From: Globomyces pollinis-pini
Lineage: Eukaryota > Chytridiomycota > Chytridiomycetes > Rhizophydiales > Globomycetaceae
Assembly: GCA_025399215.1 (NCBI GenBank)
Contig: MU621143.1
Coordinates: 16,001-80,000 of the forward strand
DNA: 64,000 nt
Direction of reading: 5' to 3'
The notes beneath the pieces were generated by a model. That model was given only the letters and a program-made list of their open reading frames with translations, had not been told where the DNA came from and searched no databases. Below are positions 25,426 through 37,135 of this stretch, in pieces. The position numbers and the translations under genes were made by a program. Numbering within the stretch: position 1 is the first letter of the stretch; the number at the start of each line of letters is the position of its first letter.

Positions 25426-26663
25426 ATGGTAGTCATCAAAATCAAACAACCTGTAGAACCGAAAGATGGAAAGGATAACAAAGGTGCATTCAAACTATCA
25501 TCCAAAAGTGCTGCTCAAACTGGTCCACCTAAAATCAAAGTTAAACAATTTTACGACAAAGATATTGATGAAGCACTACAAGAAGCTCCCATAGAAGAAC
25601 ATTTCATATTAAGATTACCACCTTCACTCTATCATCTGAGAGAGAAAATTAAAAAACGGGATGTTCCTGTGGATTTAAATATGGTTTTCAAAGGTTTGTC
25701 TAGGTAACGTTAACGTAAAAGATCCTAGATATGGAAAACTATCTTTAGGAAAGAAATCATATCATGCAACATTGGTTGGTAAGAAAATACCTCTATTAAT
25801 TCCATCAACTTAGATTTGCCATGTATAACAGAATCACTAAAAACAATTGACAATAAGCAGTTTTATAAAATCGCAGATGTAATTCATCCATTTATCTTAA
25901 GTTGTATTAGGTATCACAAATGGTTATTGTACATGAAGAAGGAAAGAGATATACCGGCCCAAAAGATTGTGTCTTTAATGATGGACTATCTATACCTTTA
26001 AAGGATGTCAGAAACTGTCGATTTAGAAAAAGAATGTCAAAAAAAGTAGTTGAAGATGTGGAAGCAGAAGTGGAGAGGTTACTACTGGCAGATATTGAAG
26101 CGGAAGAATTAAAATATGGTTCATTTAAAACAAAAGACTTATTATTAGAGGTTCATGAAAGAAAAGATGCCGATATGGAAGAAGATATGGAAGAAGATGA
26201 AGGATTAGACTCGGATGGCGAAGAGGGTGATGATTTTGGTATCGATCTTGATGCAGCCATTGATGAAGTCTTGGATAAAGATGATGGAACTAATACCCAA
26301 GAACAAGAGCAGGAGCAGGAGGAATCTGAAGAAGAAGAAAGTGGTGATGAAAGTGATGATGGAGAACAGAGTGATAATAATGCTGAGAATGAAAATGAGA
26401 ATGATGAAAATAACATTTTGAAGAATTCATTGAAGAATGAGATAACGCAATTAGAAAATAAGTTGAATGAAAAGAATGCACTGGCGAACAATCAAGTTAA
26501 TGCGATTATGAAGGTACAATTTTAATAATCTTAAGTATAGTCGCGTTTCAAAGGAATTGTAGATAAATTAGCAGCAGAATTGGCATTAAAAAGAGAACAG
26601 TTATCTAAATTAGAAGAAGAGATTTTGAAAGAAGATGATGGCAATGAAGATGAAGATGAATAA
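25426..26663 (+). CDS. TAF7: TFIID subunit TAF7
   Basis: General transcription factor subunit that binds TAF1 and regulates its activity. The TAFII55 domain covers roughly residues 40-160: EEHFILRLPPSLYHLREKI, NMVFKDPRYGKLSL, YHATLVDLPCITESLKTIDN, IADVSQMVIVHEEGKRYTGP and DVRNCRFRKRM. A very acidic stretch and a short coiled-coil (LAAELALKREQLSKLEEE) form the C-terminus. Four introns of about 27-35 nt (25694, 25775, 25880 and 26512 areas); the third leaves GTATCA at the start of the next exon. Confidence 0.93.
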
Positions 26664-26843
26664 TAAACGTACTTAATACACATTAAAATCATTCGCGATC
26701 TATTCCATTTAACTAGTGAATTTATAGTCAGATAAGATACATGAGCACATGGCAATGATTCGAATTCTTCTAGAAAAATGATAAAATTTGCATGAGGAAA
26801 ATTTTAAACCTTTCGAAATCACGTTGATTGAATTCTTTTCAAA

Positions 26844-28938
26844 ATGAAATTCAGTTTCGATGTTTCCGAAGTGCTCACGAAACCAAGTATTTGAATGAAT
26901 GTACTTTAATCATCTATAGTCAGTATATTCACTGCTTCTGAATTACCTAAAACTCAACGAAAGTAACATTTTAATAATTGTTAATAATTAGATTTGATAA
27001 ATTAATGAATATTCTAGATGAATTGGGTAGAGCTAGTGGAAAAGCTCAATCTTTAAGAGGTCCAATTACAAGTCTTGTCAAATTAAAATCACATCCTGAT
27101 CAAGTAATACCATCATTAATTTGAACGTTAGCGTGTGTATATTATGAGAGAAGAGCAAATCTGTAAACCTCCACTGAAATCCCAAACGTCTAGGGATGAT
27201 CTATACATGTTTAGTGGTGCAGGAATGGCAGGATACAAAGATTTGACACAGTCTCAAAAATTTTCTATTGTGGGTATGATTAAAGTTGGTTGGAAAAGAT
27301 TGTTTGTGACGGTAATTGTATTTCATTATTTTGATTCTTTAGGATGATTTGAATCGTCAGATAGATTTGAATACATTATGTGTACTTGATTTTTATGTCG
27401 ATGAACATTTACAAAGAAAAGGTTAAAGAGAATGAAATTTAATAGGTAGGATATGGGAAGCAATTGTTTGAGCATATGTTGAAGGTAAATTTGTATGGTA
27501 TATACTTAACATCTTATACAGGTTGAGTTCATATCACCACAAAAACTAGCATACGATAGACCATCAATTAAATTTTTAAGCTTTTTACAGAAACACTACA
27601 ATCTGGTCGATTTTATTCCTCAAACCAACAATTTTGTTATCTTTAAAGAGTTTGGATTAAGATACCTAGACATTGGTAAGAATTACGAGAACAAATTACA
27701 ATTGAATTCAATTGCTAATTCATTTGATTATTTATTACTAACAAATGGTAGATAGTAGAGGACGGCCTTTAACCTCCTACCATCCAAAAGAAAAGAAACT
27801 AATTGCAATCAATCAAGAATTGTTCGCTGATAGACATAGATATCAAGAAGGTAATTCCAAACAGTTCTCAGAGTTTAAAAAATCCAATCTGACAAATAAG
27901 AGAAAAGACGTTGGCATGACTAGAATCAAATCCAAAGATTTGAGAAGAAATTCAATTACAACTTCCGATAATCTTGATTCGCGATACAATCTAAATGAAA
28001 ATGCTCAGAGTGATGATGCAGCAGATATCGGTATCGCTGTGAACGCTTCTATTATTGGCCAGGAAAATATATTAGCCTTTGACAATCAACAAGCATCTGC
28101 AACTACAAGACTATCAAGCAGAACACAACGAAGAGATTCTCAACATATTCGAAATAACGAACGACAACCACAAACAATTTCAAATGAGAAACATCTCCCT
28201 GCTTTGCCTAAAGTGGCTTCTGGTACTAATTTACATCAAATGGACACTCTTTTGACAGAAAATTCCGCGTCAAACATTCGAACAATGCATTCTCTGCCAT
28301 CCTTAAACTCAAATCCAATCGATCTCGATAAATGTTCTAATGCAACAGAGATCCCCGAAGATATAGTTGCTTCTAATCGCCATTCTATTCAACAAACAAC
28401 TATAGACAAAGCAATTGACATTGAACAGCCAAAAGAAGAGATAGAGGCAGTGATTGAGAAATTCGAAAGACAATTACCAGCTTTAGTTGTAGAGGAAGAT
28501 ATACATGAGACCATTGATGAATATCTACCTTCTCCAACGAAAATCAAACAACCACTCAAAAACAAAATCTCTAAAAAGAATTTACCACAAGACACAATTG
28601 AAGAGAACGTGGAAGAAAATGTTTGTGTTGAAATAGACCCAATCACTGATCCTATCGATTGGACACTTCATAACGTACCCATTAATTTCTCATCTTCTAA
28701 AACCATCCCCATCAAACCTATTCTAAGTTTCCACGAGGCCGAACGTCAAAACAAAGTCATGAAATTAATTGCCGAAACCCAAAATTCAAAACCTACAACC
28801 AACATTGGATATCAATATAAACCTATTGATAATTCCAAAGATTTGGGACGACATAATTTCTTACAACCTGCTGGTATTCCGTCTGGTATCAATTATCGTA
28901 ATCGTATGCATCAAAGAAAATTTGATAAAAGAAGTTAA
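26844..28938 (+). CDS. ATAT1: Alpha-tubulin N-acetyltransferase
   Basis: MEC-17/ATAT1 acetylates Lys40 of alpha-tubulin in the lumen of stable, mainly axonemal, microtubules. Catalytic domain (first about 220 aa): ILDELGRASGKAQSLRGPIT, IVGMIKVGWKRLFVT, LCVLDFYVDEHLQRKG (acetyl-CoA/tubulin pocket with the conserved Asp), YGKQLFEHML, LAYDRPSIKFLSFLQKHYNL and QTNNFVIFKEF. A long, probably disordered extension follows with a conserved-looking tail (QPAGIPSGINYRNR). Seven introns of 28-37 nt in the catalytic half, none in the tail. It implies cilia or flagella in this organism. Confidence 0.92.
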
Positions 28939-29124
28939 AAATCGATATGATTGATTTTGTCATTAAAATCTATTATCTTGACGTCAATACCATATTAATT
29001 CAATAAATTTTATATATTTAACAAGAATCTTTAAAATATAACGCGTCGATGGAGACAATGAGGTAAATTTTACTTTAAAAAAGATTGAAAGGCAATATCA
29101 AACGAATAGATTGAAAATCGTAGA

Positions 29125-30061
29125 ATGGATGGAATAAGATATGAACGTCATGTAGATTTAAAGAAACCCCGTAAATTGGATGTGAAGGATAAAGATCGAC
29201 TATCACAAAAAGTAATTTCATTCATAATAATGATTTTTAGAATGGAACTCATTCGACTATTTACTTGATTAATGGGGATAGATATATTGGAGAGTGGAGA
29301 GATAATAAACGACATGGTATTTATAGTCAAATTAATGTGTAGGAAAGGGAACACATTATTATAAATCATCTGGTCATACTTATATGGGAGAATGGCAGAA
29401 TGATTTAAGACATGGGTAATTTTGATTGTATTTATCATCCTAGATATGGTATTTTCTCGATTCCAGAAAAAGCTCAACAAAAGACATCTAAAAAGGAATC
29501 CATGTTTTCGAAAACGGAACCTACTAAAATGGCGAATGCAGAAACTCAAAAATTACGTAAAGTGTACACGGGATTGTGGATGAATGATGTTCGACATGGC
29601 ACAGGTTTCCCAGCCAGAATAGCTCATTTGTAGGAACTTACTTTTACCCCGATTCGTCTGTCTATGAAGGAAGTTGGGTAAACGATATGAGGCAAGGATG
29701 GGGTAAAATGACCTATGCAGATGGTTCAATCTATGAAGGTGAGTGGCATCATGAAACGCGCCATGGACAAGGGACTTTGTTGTTGAAGAATGGGGATCGT
29801 TACGAAGGAATGTGGTTTGATAATGAGAAAGAGGGTCCTGGGAAATTCATTTACTTGACCAAACGACAATGTTACAAAGGAGAATGGTCCAAAGGCCAAC
29901 CACGATGTGGAACTATTCAAAATCTTAGCAACTTGGCTGGATATCCTGGTACAATTTATCCTATTCCACCTATTCAGCTTGAAGACCCACAAAAAGTATT
30001 GGATGGAGAAAAAGAGTTAATTTATCAATCTCGTGCAAAAAGACTGGTTGGAGGAGAATAA
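29125..30061 (+). CDS. MORN3: MORN repeat protein, MORN3-like
   Basis: Seven or so MORN repeats (G-D-R-Y-x-G-E-W type): NGDRYIGEWRDNKRHGKGT, YMGEWQNDLRHG, YTGLWMNDVRHGTG, VYEGSWVNDMRQGWGKM, IYEGEWHHETRHGQGT, RYEGMWFDNEKEGPG and CYKGEWSKGQPRCGT. The insert between repeats (YGIFSIPEKAQ...RKVYTG) and the tail ending in IPPIQLEDPQKVL match the layout of animal MORN3, a sperm/flagellum-associated protein. Introns are 26-29 nt, each splitting a repeat at a Gly codon. The start (29125) is the first ATG giving an open first exon. Confidence 0.85.
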
Positions 30062-30189
30062 TAATAAATTGATTGATATTGATACATTTCCTCTTCCAAA
30101 CCTATAATGTCATACATTGAGGGAATTGACTAAGTGGTAGTAACTTGAAAAAAAAACACTTGATTTTGATGAACATGATTTATTTCAAT

Positions 30190-30529
30190 TTATTCATCAG
30201 CTTCAACAGTGCGTAGGTATTCCTTTCGGTTGTAATATTCATACTAAAAAAATATTAAGAAATATAATGTTTACCTTCTTATCAGCCCAAATATGAAGGT
30301 AATAGTAGAAGGCAAGTGGTGGAGCAATGAAAACAGCTTGTCTAGCAGTTCTCTTGATCCAGTTTCCAAAACCAGGAGTCAACATACCTTTGAAAGGTTT
30401 TTGTTGATAAGGACTTACGGAATATTCATAGAATCCATTCCTACTGTTAACATCATTTCATTATACATTTTTTGCATAGGCGAACCCCACCAGCTATGGT
30501 TAGTTATCATCAACGTACATATGTCCCAT
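30190..30529 (-). CDS. QCR8: Cytochrome bc1 complex subunit 8 (QCR8/UQCRQ)
   Basis: Small inner-membrane subunit of respiratory complex III. Four tiny exons separated by introns of 25 (30494-30518), 26 and 31 nt give 85 aa: MGHIWWGSPMQKMNGF, then EYSVSPYQQKPFKGMLTPG, the transmembrane segment AVFIAPPLAFYYYLHIWA and a charged tail. The order (SPYQQ, GF-NW-R, hydrophobic segment, YEYYNRKEY) is that of QCR8. The exons are too short to be seen as single reading frames. Confidence 0.88.
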
Positions 30530-30677
30530 ATTGTAAAATTGGAAAAAAATAATTTGAAAATTGTTACACCACATCAAGATTCAATAGCTTTAAAAAATGA
30601 TGGAATTTATTGATGGTGGAATTGTTTATTCCATGGGAATAGTTTATAAGGTCGTTCTATGGGAATGAAAAAGTCAT

Positions 30678-31814
30678 TCAATGGGAATGAGAAGGTATTT
30701 TAAATTGTTGCATTTCATTGATTTGAAATTCGATACACATCGTATTACGTAAATATTCAATAGGATAGTCATGTTCAGTATATTTCAATTCCATAGCTTT
30801 CAACACTTCATTCAACAAGCTTTTCAAATCTTCATTTTTCCAAACTTTAGTCCGATTTAATGCCATCAAAAATTCATTCTTTAATTCAAAAAGAAATTCT
30901 GAAGCATTTGGTTGGGTTTTGGTACTAATCGTATTCGCGTACATTTGGATAAAGTCACCAGAATGTTCTTGACTAACCATTCGACTGGGTGATAATATTT
31001 TGTCTTGATTAACTTGAAATGAATACTTTTTGAGTACATGAGCTTTCATTTTATACCAATCTTCCATTTCAAGCATTCGTCTCCACATTGCCAATCGATT
31101 CAAAATCGCCTCTGCTTCTTTAATACTATTTACTGTATATATTTTTGAAATGTTGAAAACTCGCATTGATGGTGAGAATCGTGTCCAAACCTTTTTCCAA
31201 ATATCATGTAACAAATCCAAGATTCTATATTGCAGGAAAGTGATAAAAGTGTTCAAAGAAACTCCAGATTCATGAACTGCAATATCTAATGATACTTGTG
31301 ATTCATAGATATCTTGCCATTTTTGAATTTCAACCAATGCACATTCAATCTGACCAGACAGCAATTTATTGTATTGTATGTAGCGAGGAGGTATGGATCC
31401 TATCAAGTGATAGAACCCTTCCAATGACTTCTTCATCTGAATTGGGCTGAGTGGAAAATCATTCAGACTTGGGTTTAAAATAGTTAATCTTCTTTCGTCA
31501 TGTCTTGAGTTAGTAATTAAATCTGTTTGAGTATGTTCATGAACTGTAGATTTTGGAGCAGTTGTGAGAGGGAGTCGTGGAAGGTCAATTGCAGGATCAA
31601 ACGCAATACAAGGATCTGAATCAAGTCGATACAAACCATCTGGAATTATATCCAATAAGTTTGAAAAACAAGACACTCTTTCATTATGCATTGATAGGAG
31701 AATGGGAGATGAACGAGGAGACACGAAGAGTGAGACACAGATTTGACGAAGGGACACAGTGGATTGCCATGGTCCATAGACTTCATTACGATAAACAACT
31801 TTGATGAATGGCAT
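30678..31814 (-). CDS. Intron-less 378-aa protein, unrecognised
   Basis: One uninterrupted frame starting MPFIKVVYRNEVYGPWQ. The first about 65 residues look like a small beta-rich fold ending IIPDGLYRLD. The rest is mainly helical with aromatic-rich segments (RMLEMEDWYKMKAHVLKKYS). No signal peptide or membrane segment. The lack of any intron stands out where nearly all neighbours have several. I do not recognise the family. Confidence 0.6.
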   Translation of the reverse strand: MPFIKVVYRNEVYGPWQSTVSLRQICVSLFVSPRSSPILLSMHNERVSCFSNLLDIIPDGLYRLDSDPCIAFDPAIDLPRLPLTTAPKSTVHEHTQTDLITNSRHDERRLTILNPSLNDFPLSPIQMKKSLEGFYHLIGSIPPRYIQYNKLLSGQIECALVEIQKWQDIYESQVSLDIAVHESGVSLNTFITFLQYRILDLLHDIWKKVWTRFSPSMRVFNISKIYTVNSIKEAEAILNRLAMWRRMLEMEDWYKMKAHVLKKYSFQVNQDKILSPSRMVSQEHSGDFIQMYANTISTKTQPNASEFLFELKNEFLMALNRTKVWKNEDLKSLLNEVLKAMELKYTEHDYPIEYLRNTMCIEFQINEMQQFKIPSHSH

Positions 31815-32011
31815 TTAAATCAGGTAACAGCAGAAGAGATTGAATGGTAGGTAGGGTGGATAATAGTCTCCATCCCCCCCCACTTCAATGAACACATCCA
31901 CTTGAATGATCAGTTATACCATCGTCCATCAATCATGAATCTCTGTCCTCTAAATCCTCTGTCTCTGATGTTCTCTTCGCGTTTTTTCACCCTGGTTTTT
32001 CTTCCTTCTTT

Positions 32012-33496
32012 ATGGCTGCAAAACAAGGAGAGGGTTTAACAACCTACTACAAAAATAAGATCGAGGTAAAAAATATTTGATGATTGATCTTAGGTATGGA
32101 TGATATGATTAATTCAATCCTAGGTAATGTACAGATGTATTGATTTTTAGCAATTAGAGGTCAAGGTATTCATCTATTCATTAATTTATTTAGGTATCAA
32201 AATCTCTTAAAACTAATTAAAAGTGCAACTCTATGACCTTGAACCTTCGACGACTGGAAGCTCAACGAAATCAGCTCAATGCAAAAGTTAGACTTTTGAG
32301 AGAAGAATTGCAACTATTACAGGAACCAGGAAGTTATGTTGGAGAAGTTGTAAAACTCATGGGCAAAAAGAAAGTATTGGTTAAAGTCAATACTGAAGGA
32401 AAATATGTGGTTGATATTCACCCTTCTATTGATATTGCTTTATTGACTCCAACCGTTAGAATTGCTTTACGACACGATTCTTATCAACTACATAAAGTTT
32501 TACCGAATAAGATTGATCCATTGGTGTCTTTGATGATGGTTGAAAAAGTACCTGATTCTACTTATGATATGATTGGTGGATTAGAAAATCAGATCAAAGA
32601 AATCAAAGAAGTCATTGAATTACCTGTTAAACATCCGGAGTTGTTTGATTCCTTGGGAATTGCGCAACCAAAAGGTTAGAATTTGTTTTACTCATTGTTG
32701 AAGGTGTTTTATTGTATGGACCACCAGGTACAGGAAAGACCTTACTTGCTCGGTTAGTTATTTTTTCTTATGTTATCTTTAGTGCTGTTGCCCATCATAC
32801 AGACTGTAGATTTATTCGTGTATCTGGATCTGAACTTGTCCAAAAATACATTGGTGAAGGTTCAAGAATGGTTAGAGAACTATTCGTAATGGCTCGTGAA
32901 CATGCACCTTCTATTATCTTTATGGATGAAATTGATTCTATCGGTTCCAGTCGAGGTATTGACCCATGTACCATTAATGTAAGGTGATGGTGGAGGTGGT
33001 AGTGGTGGTGATAGTGAAGTACAACGTACCATGTTGGAATTGTTGAATCAATTGGATGGATTCGAAGCCACACAAAGTATTAAAGTAATTATGGCAACAA
33101 ATCGTATCGATATTCTTGACGCTGCTCTTTTAAGACCTGGTATATCATCGATGACCATTAATACCATAGGTCGTATTGATCGTAAAATTGAATTCCCACC
33201 TCCAAATGAAGCAGCCCGTGCTGATATTTTAAAGATCCACTCTAGAAAGATGAATCTTACTCGTGGTATAGATTTGGTCAAGATAGCCGAAAAAATGACT
33301 GGAGCAAGTGGTGCTGAAGTCAAAGGTGTGTGTACTGAAGCAGGTATGTATGCTTTGCGTGAACGTCGTGTTCATGTCACCCAAGAGGATTTTGAAATGG
33401 CTGTATCCAAGGTATCTGTCTTTTTTAAACTTATACTGTTAGGTTTTGAAAAAAGATTCCGAGCAGAATATGTCTATCAAAAAATTATTCAAATAA
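32012..33496 (+). CDS. RPT6: 26S proteasome regulatory AAA-ATPase Rpt6 (PSMC5)
   Basis: One of six base ATPases that unfold proteasome substrates. The spliced product is 397 aa. It starts [18 protein letters not shown], then the coiled-coil [22 protein letters not shown] domain, Walker [10 protein letters not shown], Walker [36 protein letters not shown] and a C-terminus MSIKKLFK close to the usual HbYX-less Rpt6 tail. The first codons are fused to the rest by 143 nt of intron split by a 15-nt exon (32151-32165): three abutting introns before it and two after. Five further introns of 28-31 nt. Confidence 0.96.
32066..32150 (+). other. Triple tandem mini-intron array (28+30+27 nt) in RPT6
   Basis: 32066-32093, 32094-32123 and 32124-32150 are each complete GT...TAG introns, placed AG|GT...AG|GT with no exon between. 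The array separates KNKIE from the 15-nt exon coding QLEVK. Confidence 0.65.
32166..32223 (+). other. Double tandem mini-intron array (28+30 nt) in RPT6
   Basis: 32166-32193 and 32194-32223 are complete GT...AG introns joined directly. Removing both joins QLEVK to [16 protein letters not shown], in frame and matching the Rpt6 coiled-coil. Confidence 0.65.
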
Positions 33497-33608
33497 ATCT
33501 ATCGACCAAAAACAATTGTTACTTTACAATACTAACTACTTTAATTTTAATGAAAGATTTTATTATTTCCAAAACGTGAGTCAAACCAATTGAAGAATGA
33601 AACCAAAT

Positions 33609-35849
33609 TTAGAGTCCAATCCAAGACGACTTACCACCACGATTATGTATATGTGAAGCATCAGACACCACCACTTGACCATCAATAATAGGTACCACAC
33701 ACCATTCATACCAAACCTTTCTTTGATCCGTTAATCTCCAAAAATGAAATTCAATTTTAGAATCTTTAGGTAAATAAATTGGATTCTAAGAAATAAAATG
33801 AATTGTATCACAAGTTTTACTTTAATTGGAAAATACATTGGAAACCAAGATGTCCTACGATAAACAAGTCAAGTGAATTACATTTGTGGTGAATGAGTGA
33901 TTGGATTGATACTCATGATCACATCCTTATACAAGATCGATTCAAAGTAAGCAGCAATTCCATGCTAAAACCATAAACAATATAAAAACTAATTAAATTA
34001 TTTTACCATTGTAGTGGATTGATGAATATCAAACATTGTTTTTGAATATCTTGTATTATGATGATTGAAATCTGGATGACCTAGTGGTACCATTGAAATA
34101 GGATTGGGATGAGTAAATGTCCAAACTGGTTTTGAAGTATTGATTTCATAGACATCACGAAATTTGACTACAAAACCTGTTTCTAAATATTTCACATCAT
34201 TGTATTGTTTGGCATTGTTGTACAGTCGTGTGGAAGATAATGGGGCAACGAATGCGGTATAGTTTTGTGGGATAGAAATACCAGTATCTATATAGATTAA
34301 TGATGGATGGTGAAGTGTACTTTTTAATACTTTTTGAGCTCCATCAAGACATTCAGGGGATAATTCATTATCTGATCATGTCAGTTTTTATGATTGAGAA
34401 TACCTCCGAATGAACCTAATAATTCACTGACGAGAATATCACACTGATGGTTAGGGGAATCGATTACCTTTTCAGGTGGTGTCCAAAATCTCATGTCAGT
34501 ATGTACGACTTGAACTCGATCATGCCATTCTGTGGTTTTTTTCTTTCGAAGACTTTGATGAGTAAATGATGGATTACGTGATGATGGCATTTGGATTTTT
34601 TTCAATGGCATAGACTTTAACAGGACGTTTGGATGATTGGGATGCTTTTAAGGCTCGATCAACAAGTGGACCTCTACCAGCTCCTACCACCATGATCACA
34701 GTAGGTTGTGTAGAGTTAAGAGGAGCTCGATCAATTAAAGCTCTATAGATTGCTGTTTCATACAAGTTATACTTTACTGGATCTTTTTCAAATACTTCAT
34801 ATGTTGCTGATTCTAAATTATCCATTAATGGCTATGGTATCAATGGTTACTAGAATTACTTGTAATGGAGTTTGTAAATAACTAAATGTTAATGGTACAA
34901 TTAGAATTACTCATGGTAACCAGTAGCAAATTGATCTATTATATCTGGTTCGGGTTGATTTTGAAATAAATGATCTATATATTGACGATATGAAATGAGA
35001 GTAGCACTTGGATGACGAGCATTATAATCTGAATTAGAAACGATGACTTTTGGATTTGACTAATCATCAACAAAAGAAATTAATTATACTTTAATTAATT
35101 TGAAATAGAATTGTTGATGGGATTTTGATAATGCCGGGAACCCTTTTTTGTTTTTCAAAAATACATTGGTGGGTATGATGAGATTTCGAATGGGTTCAGC
35201 TATCCAACGATCCATGATATCTTGTGATGTATTATCACCAGTTAATTCTAATGTAACACCCAATTTGGAGGAATGTTGACAAAACATTCGTATTGTATTC
35301 CAATCATTCCATCTATCTATTGGAATCCGAATTGTCAACTACACAATAATTAATCATACTTCATTTTGTTGTTGTTGTTGTTGTTGTTGTGAATAAAGAT
35401 TGATGAGTATGAGTACTTACTGTAGAATAACGTAAAGTATCTAATCGACTTGAAATCACACGAGCTAAATTATAGATGGAACCGTTTAAGGGTAACGTAA
35501 ACATGATTGATCTTAATCCAATATGAACTGCCCAATCGATTTGTTTCTTTACCAACAATTCCGATTTTTGTCGAATAATCAAATCAGATGAATCCAAATC
35601 TGTCCAAATACTAATCATTCCAAAGATTGAATGAACATGCTCTGGGTATTAGATATTTCAGTTACCAAGTTGGTGAACGAAAAGAGAATCTGATGGAAGT
35701 GATGCTGGTATTGGCGCATTATCTGTCAGAAAATGACCATTTTCCATATGCAATATGTTGGCCAGTACAAAATCATAATGGTGATCTTTGGCATTTCCTA
35801 TCAATTCATCCACTGAAGAACAGCATAGTACTTCTAATCCTACTTCCAT
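33609..35849 (-). CDS. PRMT5: Protein arginine methyltransferase 5 (Skb1/Hsl7)
   Basis: Type II enzyme making symmetric dimethylarginine on Sm proteins and histones. N-terminal TIM-barrel part: [66 protein letters not shown]. Catalytic part: motif [18 protein letters not shown] and the double-Glu loop [15 protein letters not shown]. The C-terminal barrel ends [11 protein letters not shown]. Intron between VHQLE and HVHSIFG is 24 nt; the one near 35342-35420 contains an AAC/GTT trinucleotide repeat. Converges on RPT6, stops 112 bp apart. Confidence 0.93.
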
Positions 35850-36092
35850 TGATTAAAAAAGAAAAAAAAAGTTGAATAGCTAAAGAGCTCTGTCAAGTAT
35901 TATAATTATGATTAGATTTGAGGTTGATTGGTATAAAATTACACGGTAGCTTTAAATCAAAGTGTGGAAACTGGAAGGTTTAATCTAATCTGTACAAAGA
36001 CAAAAAGGAAAGGCATTGATTGAACGATTCAAGATCAGTAATCGAGTGAATTTTATTTTTAAAGGTTGAATTGATAGATGGTATAGTCGTCT

Positions 36093-36890
36093 CTACCATT
36101 TCATTCCATAACCAGGACCTGTAGGTTCAGAAGTCAAACTAGTTAACCCATTAATAGGTTCACAATTCTTTCTTCCAGAAACTGGTCCTGGAGTAGGAAT
36201 CTTTCCAGATTTGAATTCGTTCAAAATCTTGACAGTTGCATCTGGAGTCAAATCTTCCTAAAATAGTTAATATAAAGAAAATATTACATAATAATCATCA
36301 TTAAATGCCACTACAGGAGCATTTACACAAGCACCAGCACATTCCACTTCAACCAACGTGAATAAATTGTCTTTAGTGGTATCGCCTACATTTATTCCCA
36401 ATTCTTTTTTGAGTGTGTTGAGAATTTCGGTAGATCCACATAATTGACATGGAGTTGTAGTACATACTTGAACGAAATATTTACCGACAGGATCTCTAGA
36501 ATACCGATTAATAAGAATACCAGATACCTATTGTACATAGTATAGAAAGTAGCGACTTCATAAACTCTCATTGGTGCCATATCCAATAGTTTTGCAACGT
36601 AATTCATGACAGAGATAGAAGTGAAACCCGCTTGACGTTGACCCAAATCCAATAAAGGCATACAAGCACCTTTTTTATATTGCGAAGGATATCTATTAAT
36701 GATTTCCTTTGCTCTTTTTAAATTTTCGGTATTGAATTCGAAAGCGATATCTTGATTATTTTTACTAGTATTTTTATGCTAATATCAATTATGAATAGCA
36801 TTTGATTACCACGAATAATTTATCGGAGTGAAGTTTTGAAGAGGAAGAGAAAGTTCTTTTAAAAGAACGAATGGATTGTTTGATTGACAT
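36093..36890 (-). CDS. NDUFV2: NADH dehydrogenase 24-kDa subunit (complex I, NDUFV2)
   Basis: Matrix-arm subunit carrying the N1a [2Fe-2S] cluster. Mitochondrial presequence [19 protein letters not shown]. Core: [37 protein letters not shown] and the four cluster ligands in [12 protein letters not shown] and [11 protein letters not shown]. It ends TGPGYGMKW. Introns of 30-32 nt near 36259, 36500 and 36780. The upstream region holds a short tandem repeat. Confidence 0.95.
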
Positions 36891-36954
36891 TTAAAAAATG
36901 AAAAGAAATTTTTTATAAAGATCCAAATCAGATACTTTAGAGTCATTCGTTATT

Positions 36955-37036
36955 GGTAGTAGATGGTATTTATTATTGGTAGTTGATGTTATTTATTATG
37001 GTAGTTGATGTTATTTATTATGGTAGTTGATTGTTA
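36955..37036. repeat. About 22-bp tandem repeat, 3-4 copies, upstream of NDUFV2
   Basis: Units of the form TGGTAGTTGATGTTATTTAT recur three to four times with small differences. Lies between NDUFV2 and the 3' end of the ATG10-like gene. Confidence 0.7.
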
Positions 37037-37135
37037 CTAGCACAATCCTTACATAAAAGATTCAAGTGCAAGCAACTCTGAATTAAACTAAGTAACATCA
37101 CTAATTTATCCTTTCCTTCCCCTATTAAAATATTA

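Noticed and set aside
32066..32230. N-terminal truncation of RPT6 starting at the ATG near 32233
   Set aside because: Upstream exons encode the expected N-terminus ([14 protein letters not shown]) once the intron arrays are removed.
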